From JBBDWZ01 sp050732575 (GTDB taxonomy: Bacteria > Gemmatimonadota > Gemmatimonadetes > Longimicrobiales > RSA9), in the NCBI GenBank assembly GCA_050732575.1, contig JBOHRF010000001.1, positions 47,784-111,783 of the forward strand: a stretch of DNA of 64,000 nt. Reading direction: 5' to 3'. A program made the translations under genes and the position numbers. Of this stretch, positions 1 to 8,233 are shown in pieces. The notes under the pieces are model-generated. The model ran no database searches. It was not told where the DNA came from and saw nothing but the letters and a program-made list of their open reading frames with translations. Every line of letters begins with the position of its first letter. Position 1 is the first letter of the stretch.

Positions 1-1527
1 GCGCAGTGCCAGAAATGTGATGGACGCAATGAGAGCAATGGTGAGCGCAAAAATGCTGAGTAGAATGCGCCGGACCTGAAGCAGGCCAAAACGCTCGAGA
101 TGCAGGATATCGCGCGGATGCACGCGCACGCGAAATTCCTCCCGCTCGGCGCGCGTAATCACATCACGGATGGCGTTGAACCCGGAGCGCACGTCATCAA
201 ATACGTTGCGCGCCACTTCCTGCGGCTGCCGCAGCTGGGCACGCAGCAGCTCATCTTTCATGTCCTTGATGACCGGACGGGCAATGTCCAGCCCATTGAA
301 CGCGGGGTCATAGCGGAAGCCAATGCCTTCCAGGAGCGCAACGGCGCGGAAGAAATAGACCAACTCGCGAGGCAATAAGAGCGGCCAGGTGTAGAACGTG
401 TTCATGATGTCCTGCACCATGTCCTGCACCTGGTGCACACCCAATTCACGAATGCGCGTGATGATGGCCAGGATTTCCACGGCCGCGTCGCGGATCTCGG
501 CCCGCGAGATATCCGGATCGATCATGCCCAGCTCGTACATGCCATTGATCATGCTGTCCAGATCATCTCGCCCGGCGGCCAATGCCAACTTGACCAGGTT
601 GTCTCGCGTGGACCGGCTCAGCTTGACCACCATGCCCCAGTCCAGAAAGACCAGTGTGCCATCCTCCTGTACCAGGATGTTGCCCGGATGCGGGTCGGCG
701 TGCAGGAAGCCGTCTCGCACCAGCATGCGCAGGTAGGTGCTGGTCAGTCGGCGCATGAGCTCGCGAAAGTCCAGGTCACCCGCCACGAAGCGGTGGCTCA
801 GGCGATCGATCTTGTCACCGGCCACCCATTCGAGGACGAGCACGCGGCGCCGAGTGTACTCGGCGTACACGCGCGGCGCACGAATGCGCTGTTCGCCGGC
901 AAAATGCTGGTGAAACAGTTCGATGTGTTCCGCTTCCTGCGTGAAGTTCATTTCTTCCTGGATGCGTACGCTGAACTCACGCACCACGTTGGTCAATGCG
1001 CGGATATGGTGGTTGGGGAAGAATACATTCAGAAGGAACAGGACACGGAAGGAGATATCCAGGTCGACCGCAATCAACTCTTCTACGCCTGGACGAAGCA
1101 CCTTGACGGCCACATGCTGGCCGTTGACGCGGGCCCGGTGCACCTGGCCCAGGCTGGCGGCGGCAACCGGTGTTCGTTCGAACTCCTCGAACAGCTGCTT
1201 GGGCGGGGCGCGCAACTCTTGCATGATGACGCGTTCGATGGCGTCTGGTGGATCGGCCGGAACCTGGTCCTGGAGCGTGCTAATGGCAGACAGGTAGGGT
1301 TCCGGCAGAATGTCTGCGCGCGCACCCAACACCTGGGCCAGCTTGATGAATGTGGGTCCCAGCGATGCAATGGACGCGGTGAGCTTGTGCGCGCGTCGAG
1401 CATGCGCCGGCGCGGCCACGCGCCGCGGACGGCCAAAGAACAGCCAGCGTCTGCGGTCTCGTAGAAACGCCAGAACGAAAGGCGTGAGACGCACCAAAAT
1501 GACAAGGCCGCGTCGCCAGCGGTTCAC
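1..1527 (-). CDS. AarF/UbiB (ABC1) family atypical kinase, partial (C-terminus beyond window)
   Basis: Reading the minus strand from a GTG at 1527 gives an open frame that runs off the window at base 1 (509 codons). Residues ~57-75 carry the family's KxGQ-like segment (PTFIKLAQVLGARADILP, with Ala where Gly is usual). Further on are the Ala-rich loop (AAASLGQVH), the HADPHPGNIL catalytic segment (~275-284) and a DWGM metal-binding motif in place of DFG (~294). The visible end is strongly hydrophobic, as in the C-terminal membrane anchor of UbiB proteins. The family are ADP/ATP-binding membrane proteins that support quinone biosynthesis or lipid homeostasis. The GTG overlaps the stop of the DUF502 gene (GTGA), which suggests translational coupling. 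Family assignment is firm; the exact substrate is unknown. Confidence 0.9.
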   Translation of the reverse strand, partial: MNRWRRGLVILVRLTPFVLAFLRDRRRWLFFGRPRRVAAPAHARRAHKLTASIASLGPTFIKLAQVLGARADILPEPYLSAISTLQDQVPADPPDAIERVIMQELRAPPKQLFEEFERTPVAAASLGQVHRARVNGQHVAVKVLRPGVEELIAVDLDISFRVLFLLNVFFPNHHIRALTNVVREFSVRIQEEMNFTQEAEHIELFHQHFAGEQRIRAPRVYAEYTRRRVLVLEWVAGDKIDRLSHRFVAGDLDFRELMRRLTSTYLRMLVRDGFLHADPHPGNILVQEDGTLVFLDWGMVVKLSRSTRDNLVKLALAAGRDDLDSMINGMYELGMIDPDISRAEIRDAAVEILAIITRIRELGVHQVQDMVQDIMNTFYTWPLLLPRELVYFFRAVALLEGIGFRYDPAFNGLDIARPVIKDMKDELLRAQLRQPQEVARNVFDDVRSGFNAIRDVITRAEREEFRVRVHPRDILHLERFGLLQVRRILLSIFALTIALIASITFLALR

Positions 1528-2159
1528 GGATTGGATCGCTCCGCGGTATTATGGGCCGCGACGTTGGCGGGGGTGACCGAGCCGGCCGAGAGGGCAAAGG
1601 TGAAGACCTGGTCCACAGTCAGATCGATGGGCCTGACCATCGAGCGCGCCACAATCACCAACCTGCCCGTGGCCACGTTGGGCGTATTGGGAATGAACAC
1701 GCTCACGCGTTCGTCAGTACCTTGCTGAACAGCATCGGGTGCGCGCGCCGCAATGAAGCCGATCGACCACCGCCCGGGTCCTGGATACTCCAACATGACG
1801 ACTTCGCTAAACGGTCGCTCCTGCTGGCTCAACACCGTTCGAATGATTCGATTGGCCGCGCTGTAAACCCGACGGGCAACCGGAATACGCTCGAGCAGCC
1901 CGTGCCACCAGTGCACGATGCGTGAGCCGAGCGCGCGTTCCGCCACCCAGCCGATGCCGAGCAACAGCAGAATGAGCGCGACCAGTCCCAACCCTGGCAC
2001 GCGCATGCCGAGTGCGGGATAGAGGAAGCGACCCAGCAGGCCGTCCACGCGCTGGAACACCCACCAGAGCACGGCTCCCGTAACGGTGACGGGTGTGATG
2101 ACAATGAGGCCAGCGATCAAATGCCGTTTAAAGGCACGTACGAGCGGTCTGCGTTTCAA
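1524..2159 (-). CDS. DUF502 family integral membrane protein
   Basis: This is a protein of about 211 aa with two hydrophobic helices near the N-terminus (around AGLIVITPVTVTGAVLWW and GLVALILLLLGIGWVAER). They are followed by the conserved IPVARRVYSAANRI region and a soluble C-terminal domain, the usual DUF502 layout. I place the start at TTG 2159 because it overlaps the ybeY stop (TTGA), like the other junctions of this operon, and is preceded by AAGGTG at good spacing. A GTG at 2201 would add 14 residues and overlap ybeY by 46 bases. Its function is unknown. Its place between ybeY and an AarF/UbiB kinase suggests a membrane-associated housekeeping role, but that is only context. Confidence 0.85.
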   Translation of the reverse strand: MKRRPLVRAFKRHLIAGLIVITPVTVTGAVLWWVFQRVDGLLGRFLYPALGMRVPGLGLVALILLLLGIGWVAERALGSRIVHWWHGLLERIPVARRVYSAANRIIRTVLSQQERPFSEVVMLEYPGPGRWSIGFIAARAPDAVQQGTDERVSVFIPNTPNVATGRLVIVARSMVRPIDLTVDQVFTFALSAGSVTPANVAAHNTAERSNP

Positions 2160-2602
2160 CGTCGGAGCACCTTCTGTAAAATGGCTTCCTGACGTTGCCA
2201 CAAGTCGCTGCGTTCCCGAGCATCCAGGTCAGGGTGGGTGTAACCGAGCACGTGCAGCGTGCCATGAATGGCCAGACGTGCCAACTCGGTGTCGAGTGGG
2301 ATTTGCAGCTCCTCGGACTGACGACGCGCCTGATCGAAGCCTATGTAGATGTCGCCGACCGGCGCCTCGTCCTTCTCGAACAGCGGAAACGACAACACAT
2401 CGGTTGGACCTTCGTGCTGCAGGTAGTGGGCGTTGAGGCGAGCGATCTCGGCATCGTCCACCAGAGTGACGGAAACGGCCGCCTGCTGGACGCCTTCATG
2501 CTCGAGTGTGCTGCGCACGGCGCCCTCCAGCCAATGCTGCCAGTGGGATTCGTCCTCGGCCGCCGCGCCCGGCAAGTTGATGTCGATCCGGAGATCGCTC
2601 AC
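2156..2602 (-). CDS. ybeY: Endoribonuclease YbeY (rRNA maturation factor)
   Basis: This 148-aa protein ends with the family signature HGTLHVLGYTH, whose three histidines bind the catalytic zinc. YbeY is a single-strand endoribonuclease needed for 16S rRNA 3'-end maturation and 70S ribosome quality control in the cytoplasm. The length is normal for the family. The ATG at 2602 overlaps the phoH stop (ATGA), and phoH-ybeY is a widely conserved neighbour pair, so both sequence and context support the call. Confidence 0.96.
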   Translation of the reverse strand: MSDLRIDINLPGAAAEDESHWQHWLEGAVRSTLEHEGVQQAAVSVTLVDDAEIARLNAHYLQHEGPTDVLSFPLFEKDEAPVGDIYIGFDQARRQSEELQIPLDTELARLAIHGTLHVLGYTHPDLDARERSDLWQRQEAILQKVLRR

Positions 2603-3585
2603 TCGCCGGTCCGCTCGACATCCGCGCTGGCGTACGCATCAATGATCTCTTTGACCAGCCGGTGGCGCACAACGTCTACGGAATCGAGATAAACGAAGCC
2701 AATGCCATCGATACCGGGCAGGATACGCTCGATCTCGAGCAGCCCGGAATCCTCGCGGCGCGGCAAATCGATCTGGGTCTTGTCACCGGTAATCACGACC
2801 CTGGAATTCACGCCTACACGCGTGAGGAACATCTTCATCTGGGATGTAGTGGCGTTCTGTGCTTCGTCCAGGATGACAAAGGCATCGGCCAGCGTACGGC
2901 CACGCATGTAGGCCAGCGGTGCAATCTCGATGGTGCGCGACTCGAGCGCGCGCCGCACCCAGTCGGATGGCATGATGTCCTCGAGAGCGTCGTAGAGCGG
3001 GCGCAGGTAGGGATCGACCTTTTCCTGCAGATCACCAGGCAGGAAGCCGAGATTTTCACCCGCTTCCACGGCCGGCCGCGCCAGGATGATGCGCTTCACG
3101 CGGTTCTTGCGCAGCGCATCCACTGCGGCCGCCACGGCCAGGTAGGTCTTGCCCGTGCCGGCCGGTCCAATGGCCACCACAATGTCATTGTGAGCCACGC
3201 TCTCCAGATACAAGCGCTGGCCCTCTGACTTGGAGGCAATGAGCTTGCGCAATCCGGCCAACAACACCTGACCATCGTCCGACCGCCCAGAGGAGCCATC
3301 GGCTGCCGCGCTTTTCCCGTTGCGTTGCGTGCGGAATGCGCGGCGCAAATCATCCAGGTCGAAGGACTGGCCGGTGCGCGCCAGATTGATGAACCGCTCC
3401 GCAACCGGAACGGTGCGCTCGACATCCGTGAGTTCGCCCGAAAGAATCAGGTGATCGCCGCGCAGGATCACGCGGCAGTTCGAAAGTTTTGCAAGTTCCT
3501 GGAGGTGTGCGTCATTGACGCCGGCCAAGGTGAGGTAATCGGCTCCCTCCGCATCGATGCGGTGCTCAACGGTGCTACTGTCCAA
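2599..3585 (-). CDS. phoH: PhoH-like ATPase
   Basis: This protein of about 328 aa has an N-terminal KH-like region and a PhoH ATPase domain. The Walker A is GPAGTGKT, the Walker B is FVILDEAQN, and downstream are the family motifs PRREDSGL and ITGDKTQIDLP. It is a cytoplasmic RNA-associated ATPase usually found beside ybeY. I choose the TTG at 3585, which has a strong AAAGGAG Shine-Dalgarno eight bases upstream. This start lies inside the 3' end of aspS (stop at 3575), so the genes overlap by 11 bases. A longer frame to 3708 would overlap aspS further and lacks family similarity in the extension. Confidence 0.95.
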   Translation of the reverse strand: MDSSTVEHRIDAEGADYLTLAGVNDAHLQELAKLSNCRVILRGDHLILSGELTDVERTVPVAERFINLARTGQSFDLDDLRRAFRTQRNGKSAAADGSSGRSDDGQVLLAGLRKLIASKSEGQRLYLESVAHNDIVVAIGPAGTGKTYLAVAAAVDALRKNRVKRIILARPAVEAGENLGFLPGDLQEKVDPYLRPLYDALEDIMPSDWVRRALESRTIEIAPLAYMRGRTLADAFVILDEAQNATTSQMKMFLTRVGVNSRVVITGDKTQIDLPRREDSGLLEIERILPGIDGIGFVYLDSVDVVRHRLVKEIIDAYASADVERTGE

Positions 3586-5464
3586 TCCGTTCGCTCCTTT
3601 CCACGCGTTTAGTAACCGCGACGTGTAACTCGCGCAGCTCGTCGTCTTGCACGGGCGCAGGCGCACCCTCGAAGAGCGCGCGCGCCGCGGTCGTCTTGGG
3701 GAAGGCAATCACATCGCGCAGACTGCTCAGCCCCGCCATGAGCATGACCAGCCGGTCGAATCCGAAGGCAAAGCCGCCGTGGGGCGGCGCACCATAACGG
3801 AATGCCTCCAGCAGGAAGCCGAACTTCGACTCCGCTTCTTCATCGGTCATGCCCAGGGCGCGAAACACATGACGCTGCAGGCTCTGATCGTGAATGCGGA
3901 TCGATCCGCTGGCCAGCTCGTTGCCGTTATACACCGCATCGTAGGCTCTGGAGCGCAGCCCCGCCTCATAAAGGCGCTTCTGTGTGGCCGAGTCGGCCGG
4001 CGCAGTTCCCGTGATACGTACGAGGGCGTCGACATCCTCGAGATGGGGCATGGTGAACGGGTGATGGGCGGCCACCACTCGCCCGGAATCCGCATCCCAG
4101 TCGAACATGGGGAAATCGGTCACCCAGGCCCAGGCATGACCCGACCGGCCTCTCAAATTCAGGCGATCCGCCAGGTGGCGGCGCAGCGCGTCCAGCGCGC
4201 CATCCACGTAGGCGCTGCGCGTTTCGGGTCGGCCGGTCGCCCAGCGAAAGTGCCCAACCACGGCGACGAAAAGGTCGCCCTGATCGAGAGCTGCGGCTTT
4301 GGTAAAGGCAGCGGTCTGCTCGGGAGTCAAAGATCGGGCAAAGCTGCCGTTCAGACCCTCTTCCGTGCGGCGCACCCAGAGCGCGCCAGCCGCGCCCGCG
4401 GCTTTGGCTACGTCAGCCAGCCCATCGAGTTCTTTGCGCGAGAGGGCGGCGCCACCCGGCGCTACCACACCGCGGATACGCGCACCACTGACCCGGGCCT
4501 CCTGGAAAACGCGGAATTCCGTATGACCGAGCATTTCCGTGTGATCTTGAAATTCCAGGCCAAAGCGCAGGTCCGGTTTGTCCGTGCCATACCGCTCCAT
4601 GGCTTCGATGTAGGTCAGGCGCGGGAAGGGCGTGGCCAGCTCGATCCCCAGGAGTTCACGCCACACGGTCGCAATCATGCTTTCGGCCACCGAAAACACG
4701 TCGCTTTCCGTGACGAACGCCATCTCGGCATCGATCTGCGTGAACTCGAGCTGGCGATCGGCTCGCAAGTCCTCGTCGCGCAGACAGCGCGCGATCTGGA
4801 AATAACGGTCATAACCGGCCACCATGAGCAACTGCTTGTAGATCTGCGGTGATTGCGGCAGCGCGTAGAACTCGCCCGGATGCAACCGGCTGGGGACAAG
4901 AAAGTCGCGCGCGCCTTCCGGTGTACGACGCGTCAACATGGGGGTGTCGATTTCCAAGAAGCCGCTGGCACTCAAATGCCTGCGCACGACCTGCATGGCG
5001 CTGTGACGCAAGGACAGCGCACGCTGGAAATCCTCGCGCCGCAGATCGAGGTAACGGTAGCGCAGGCGCAGTTCCTCCGCGGGCAACTCATCACCAGGCG
5101 CCACTGCAACCGGGATTACGGGTGTTTCCGATTCGTTGAGAACGACCAGTTCATGAACGCGTATTTCGATCTCGCCTGTGGCCAGCTCCGCATTGATGTT
5201 GGCGGCGGGCCTTTGGCTGACTACGCCCGCAACGTTGATGACCCATTCCTGACCCAGCCGGCGGGCCGTTTCCAGGACGCCAGGTTTTGCGTTCGGCCCG
5301 AAAGACAGCTGCACGCGGCCCGACCGGTCTCTCAAATCAACAAAGATGAGTCCGCCCAGATCGCGACGACGATGCACCCATCCCACGAGCCGTACCTCCG
5401 ACTGGGCATCGGCCAGGCGCAGCGATCCAGCCAGGTGGGTTCGGTAATGCGTGGCCTGACTCAT
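3575..5464 (-). CDS. aspS: Aspartyl-tRNA synthetase
   Basis: This 629-aa class II synthetase has an N-terminal OB-fold anticodon-binding domain (GWVHRRRDLGGLIFVDLRD at ~28-46). It also has class II motif 2-type segments, the bacterial GAD insertion in its middle, and the C-terminal motif 3 (FAFGFDRLVMLMAG). It charges tRNA-Asp; whether it also misacylates tRNA-Asn cannot be told here because gatCAB lies outside the window. The start at 5464 overlaps the VanZ-like stop (ATGA) and has GAGG upstream. A longer frame to 5554 would add about 30 unrelated residues. The length is typical for a bacterial AspRS with GAD domain. Confidence 0.97.
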   Translation of the reverse strand: MSQATHYRTHLAGSLRLADAQSEVRLVGWVHRRRDLGGLIFVDLRDRSGRVQLSFGPNAKPGVLETARRLGQEWVINVAGVVSQRPAANINAELATGEIEIRVHELVVLNESETPVIPVAVAPGDELPAEELRLRYRYLDLRREDFQRALSLRHSAMQVVRRHLSASGFLEIDTPMLTRRTPEGARDFLVPSRLHPGEFYALPQSPQIYKQLLMVAGYDRYFQIARCLRDEDLRADRQLEFTQIDAEMAFVTESDVFSVAESMIATVWRELLGIELATPFPRLTYIEAMERYGTDKPDLRFGLEFQDHTEMLGHTEFRVFQEARVSGARIRGVVAPGGAALSRKELDGLADVAKAAGAAGALWVRRTEEGLNGSFARSLTPEQTAAFTKAAALDQGDLFVAVVGHFRWATGRPETRSAYVDGALDALRRHLADRLNLRGRSGHAWAWVTDFPMFDWDADSGRVVAAHHPFTMPHLEDVDALVRITGTAPADSATQKRLYEAGLRSRAYDAVYNGNELASGSIRIHDQSLQRHVFRALGMTDEEAESKFGFLLEAFRYGAPPHGGFAFGFDRLVMLMAGLSSLRDVIAFPKTTAARALFEGAPAPVQDDELRELHVAVTKRVERSERIGQ

Positions 5465-5820
5465 CCAGAATTCCTCACTCGGGCCGCGGCCCGATGGCTG
5501 CGCACCGTATACGCAATGGTAATCCCGGCCGCGTCGCTGATGAAATCGAGCCACTCCGCCGAGCGGGTGGGCACAGTCCTCTGATGAAGTTCATCCATCG
5601 CTCCAACCACCACGGCAAAGAAAAGCGGCCAAAACCGGGCCGGCTGTCTCAGCGCGGTCCAGCCGCGCGCCGCCAGCCAGCCAAGCAGGCCGTACAAAAG
5701 AAAGTGAGCGGCTTTGTCCAGCGGCAGGTCGGCTTGGACCGTCGGGATCTCGCTCCGCCCACCCAGGAACAGCAAAAACGCGCCCCAAACCATGGCCGGC
5801 GCGTACGGCTGCAGCTTCAA
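5461..5820 (-). CDS. VanZ-like family membrane protein
   Basis: The C-terminal part shows the VanZ-like signature: DKAAHFLLYGLLGWL in one membrane segment, then DELHQ and EWLDFISDAAGI before the last helix. Four hydrophobic stretches are visible in about 119 residues. I place the start at TTG 5820, which yields MKLQPYAPAMVWGAFLLFL, a normal VanZ N-terminus. The frame stays open to 5973, but that extension is Arg/Gly-rich and not membrane-like, and it would overlap the divergent gene at 5939. No clear Shine-Dalgarno decides the start. VanZ proteins are small membrane proteins of uncertain function; one member gives teicoplanin resistance, but nothing here implies drug resistance. Confidence 0.8.
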   Translation of the reverse strand: MKLQPYAPAMVWGAFLLFLGGRSEIPTVQADLPLDKAAHFLLYGLLGWLAARGWTALRQPARFWPLFFAVVVGAMDELHQRTVPTRSAEWLDFISDAAGITIAYTVRSHRAAARVRNSG

Positions 5821-5938
5821 TGCGTGACCCGTGCAAAGGAAAATGGCGCATCTGCCAGCGGCAAAAATGCCGCGCCAGCCCGGCACGGACAAGCGCACCG
5901 CTCGACGACCGCCTCCGCCGAGCGTTACCTTCCGGACC

Positions 5939-6313
5939 ATGGCAGGCAGACTGAGCCCCGTGGCCGCGACCAAAGTTGCCGAACTTCAGGCGTTTACGCC
6001 GAAGGTTGCGCGCATCAATTCATTAGTCGAAAACTACGCCACCGCGCGCACCAACGCAGAAACGTATCAAACCAGTCTCAAGCGCGCGGCCGATCAACTG
6101 CGACTGCAATTCAATGCATCCGGATTCGATCAGCTATCCCAACTGTGCGGTACCATCGCAATGGCAACCATACGGGCCGGAAACCAGAACACGAAAATGC
6201 GCACATTGCGTGAGTTGGTTGGCAGTCTCCGCTTTCAAGTTGATCTCGCGATTCGCATCATCATTCGTGATGATGAAGAGTTGCGTGGCAAGAGTGAAAC
6301 AAACGAAGTGTGA
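5939..6313 (+). CDS. Small predicted helical protein of unknown function
   Basis: The open frame could encode 124 aa starting MAGRLSPVAATKVAELQ and ending with an acidic segment and SETNEV. It has no signal peptide or membrane helix and looks almost entirely alpha-helical, with heptad-like hydrophobic spacing (residues ~10-60 and 85-110). I recognise no family. It is divergent from the VanZ-like gene and ends just before the promoter of the structured RNA at 6373. No strong ribosome-binding site is visible before ATG 5939. It is likely real because the opposite strand offers no convincing gene and composition changes to coding-like periodicity, but confidence is moderate. Partnership with the RNA is speculative. 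Confidence 0.6.
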   Translation: MAGRLSPVAATKVAELQAFTPKVARINSLVENYATARTNAETYQTSLKRAADQLRLQFNASGFDQLSQLCGTIAMATIRAGNQNTKMRTLRELVGSLRFQVDLAIRIIIRDDEELRGKSETNEV

Positions 6314-6337
6314 TGCTCCGAAATCGGCCCGAAGGAC

Positions 6338-6366
6338 TTGTCAGTAAAACACACGTGCGCTAGAAT
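6338..6366 (+). promoter_or_regulatory. Sigma70-type promoter for the structured RNA
   Basis: TTGTCA at 6338-6343 and TAGAAT at 6361-6366 are separated by exactly 17 bases. The predicted start falls at about 6373, precisely the first paired base of hairpin P1 of the RNA. Each box matches consensus at five of six positions, which makes this the best housekeeping promoter I see in the window. Confidence 0.8.
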
Positions 6367-6372
6367 ACTCAT

Positions 6373-6651
6373 GCGCGTTTGAAGTGCGGTCGCTACTTCG
6401 AGTGCGCGGCCGATGTACAGGAATCTGTGTGTCGGCAGCTCGTCGAGAGGTTCGGTCCATCGATGAGCCGGTTGCGGGGTCGCTGGTCGCAACTGTATGC
6501 CCCTGAGCTCCGGGGCACCTGATCCGCTGACCGCGCGGAGAGGGTCAGGGAAGCAACTTCGATCGCCACACGTGGCGAGTCCGAACACAATGAGGTTGAT
6601 CCCGCCAGCGGAAAGAGAGCCCCCAGGCTGCGATGTGTCGCACCTGGGGGC
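6373..6651 (+). ncRNA. Candidate structured non-coding RNA, eight serial hairpins, family unassigned
   Basis: From the predicted transcription start the sequence folds into consecutive hairpins with few spacer bases. P1 is 6373-6407 (13 of 13 pairs, 9-nt loop). P2 is 6409-6436 (12 of 12 pairs, GAAT loop). P3 is 6438-6468 (9 pairs). P4 is 6469-6495 (8 pairs). P5 is 6499-6516 (5 GC pairs). P6 is 6527-6548 (6 pairs). P7 is 6555-6597 (outer 6 pairs, inner stem 6563-6578). P8 is 6619-6651 (14 pairs with one bulge) and acts as the terminator. Wobble pairs in P1-P3 preserve pairing. I find none of the conserved cores of RNase P RNA, SRP RNA, tmRNA or the 6S RNA architecture. No open reading frame of note lies within it. 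It sits alone between a small unknown gene and ptsN, so it looks like a free trans-acting RNA rather than an mRNA leader. Confidence 0.75.
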
Positions 6652-6656
6652 TTCTT
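6619..6656 (+). terminator. Intrinsic terminator of the structured RNA
   Basis: The arms GCCCCCAGG-c-TGCGA (6619-6633) and TCGCA-CCTGGGGGC (6638-6651) form a 14-pair stem with a 4-base loop and a single bulged C, followed by CTTCTTGC. The U-tract is short, but the stem is very stable. Confidence 0.7.
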
Positions 6657-6796
6657 GCATCTGCGCGCTGCGCGCGGGCGCACTTCGTGGGCGCACTTCG
6701 TGGGCGCGCGAGTTTCACCGCGGGCGCGCCTTTCGGCGTAACGGACTCCGGTTCGTCGTCTCCTTACTTCGCCTCCTAGCGCCCGGCCGCAGGCCG

Positions 6797-7255
6797 TTAA
6801 ACGCGCTCCGCGTCTTTCAATGCTGACAGGAATTGTTCGGGTGTTTGCGCGGCGAGCAAAGTGCGCCGCACGTCATCATTGCGAATCAAACGCGCAATGC
6901 GACTGAGTGCCTTGATGTGCGGACCGGCGGCGGATTCGGGACCGACGAGAAGAAAGAGCAGTTGAACGGGTTGTCCATCCAGAGCATCGAAATCGACCGG
7001 CCGGTGCACGGTACCGGCCGCCATGCGCAACTCGGGAACGACCGATGACTTGCCGTGGGGAATCGCCACACCGTTGCCGATGCCAGTAGAGAGCACAGCC
7101 TCGCGCTCGCGCACAGCGCGCAAGAGCTCGGCTCGCTGCTGCTCATCGCCGCCATTGGCGATCACGCTCACCAATTCGCGCAGGACATCCTCCTTGGTCC
7201 TGCCCTGGAGCGGGATCTTGACGCGATCGATGGTCAACAGCTCGGTCAGCAACAA
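6797..7255 (-). CDS. PTS IIA-like nitrogen-regulatory protein (PtsN/EIIA-Fru family)
   Basis: The protein of about 152 aa has the EIIA-2 fold signature GIGNGVAIPHGK, in which the histidine is the phospho-acceptor. The phase following it (LLFLLVGPESAAGPHIKALSRIARLI) also fits the family. No EIIB, EIIC or HPr gene is nearby, so this is likely a regulatory EIIA of the nitrogen-PTS type rather than part of a sugar transporter. The start is set at TTG 7255, with GTGAGG upstream; TTG 7252 is equally possible. The open frame extends to 7417, but that extension is unlike the family. The gene diverges from the outer-membrane protein gene at 7352. Confidence 0.88.
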   Translation of the reverse strand: MLLTELLTIDRVKIPLQGRTKEDVLRELVSVIANGGDEQQRAELLRAVREREAVLSTGIGNGVAIPHGKSSVVPELRMAAGTVHRPVDFDALDGQPVQLLFLLVGPESAAGPHIKALSRIARLIRNDDVRRTLLAAQTPEQFLSALKDAERV

Positions 7256-7351
7256 AAGGGGAGCCTCACGGATCCTGTCAGGTGTTCGCAAATGGGGCAG
7301 CCCGGTTAAGTTAAGGGGGACGCAAGAGTGCGCCAACCACGTGGAGATTGC

Positions 7352-8233
7352 ATGCAGGTTGAACGTTTGTTGGCTTTCGCGGTGATGCTGAACACGGTGA
7401 TTCCGGCGGTGGGACACGCGCAGAGGCTGGTGGACTGGCCGGTTCGGACCTCGGCACTTCCGGACGCGATCGTCACGGGTGCTGCGGCCACGTTCTGGAA
7501 CCCGGCCGGCCTTACGACCGGGAATTATCGCGCGCAGGTGCTAGTCGTTAATCTGCGCACGCCAGAGTCGCTCGAGCTGCGCGGGCTGGCCGCGGCGGGC
7601 GCCCTCCAACTGGACCGCACGATCCTGGCGGCCGGCTTGGAGCATGTGGGTATCGATGACTTCACGCGCACGGATGATTCACCCAGCGGTCCTGGCGCGG
7701 AAGAGTTCGATCTGGGTGAGAATCATTTCACGTTGGCCGCTGCCCATCGTGTGAGCCCCGCGTTCACCGTGGGAGCATCGGCCCGTTACACACGCGACAA
7801 CCTGAATGAAACGGATCCAGTAGTGGGCGTGGGCGCGGGTTTCAATGGCACATTCACCCTGCCCTGGCGAGTGCAGGTCGGTGCGTACGCGGGGAGTGAG
7901 GCCGATGAGCTCGCCTGGGCGGCGGGCGCTGAAGTCGAGCTGCCATCGTTTCTGGGCGACCCGTATCGAATCGGGTTGTCGTATGGCGCTCAGGCCGATG
8001 CGCGCGTAGTCGGACCGGTACACCGACTGGCCGCTCGGTTCGATTGGAAAGAACGAGGCTCGGTCTCCGCCGGGCTGGCCCGCGAACCCGACGTTCTGCA
8101 GGCGCATTGGACGCCCGTCTTGGCGGCAAGCTTGCAATTGAATCGCTACACGCTGGGCGTGGTGAGGGAGAACCTGGTGAGTGATTTCGGCGCTACGTAC
8201 ACGTTCCGCTTGCAGATCGGTCTGGGTCCGTGA
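7352..8233 (+). CDS. Outer-membrane beta-barrel protein (PorV/FadL-like)
   Basis: The protein of about 293 aa begins with a signal peptide ending near AVGHAQ. It then has the FWNPAGL motif typical of PorV/FadL-like barrels, in which an Asn-Pro-Ala-Gly turn follows the first strands. The rest alternates short amphipathic strands with Gly/Asp turns and ends in FRLQIGL, compatible with a barrel in the outer membrane. ATG 7352 has GGAG six bases upstream. The stop overlaps the GTG of rlmN (GTGA), an unexpected coupling of a surface protein to a ribosome-modifying enzyme. The transport substrate is unknown. Confidence 0.7.
   Translation: MQVERLLAFAVMLNTVIPAVGHAQRLVDWPVRTSALPDAIVTGAAATFWNPAGLTTGNYRAQVLVVNLRTPESLELRGLAAAGALQLDRTILAAGLEHVGIDDFTRTDDSPSGPGAEEFDLGENHFTLAAAHRVSPAFTVGASARYTRDNLNETDPVVGVGAGFNGTFTLPWRVQVGAYAGSEADELAWAAGAEVELPSFLGDPYRIGLSYGAQADARVVGPVHRLAARFDWKERGSVSAGLAREPDVLQAHWTPVLAASLQLNRYTLGVVRENLVSDFGATYTFRLQIGLGP

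Noticed and set aside
433..1464. A 343-aa open frame on the plus strand
   Set aside because: It is antisense to the AarF/UbiB gene, whose minus-strand translation shows all family motifs.
5821..5973. Longer VanZ-like N-terminus
   Set aside because: The extra residues are Arg/Gly-rich and would overlap the divergent small gene.
6373..6651. Assignment of the RNA as RNase P RNA, SRP RNA, tmRNA or 6S RNA
   Set aside because: The conserved RNase P core, the SRP GGAAGGAAGCA apical region, a CCA-ended tRNA-like domain and a long end-closing stem are all absent.
6235..6696. A 153-aa minus-strand open frame across the RNA region
   Set aside because: It is rich in Arg/Ser without domain features, and the plus-strand promoter and perfectly paired stems explain the sequence better.
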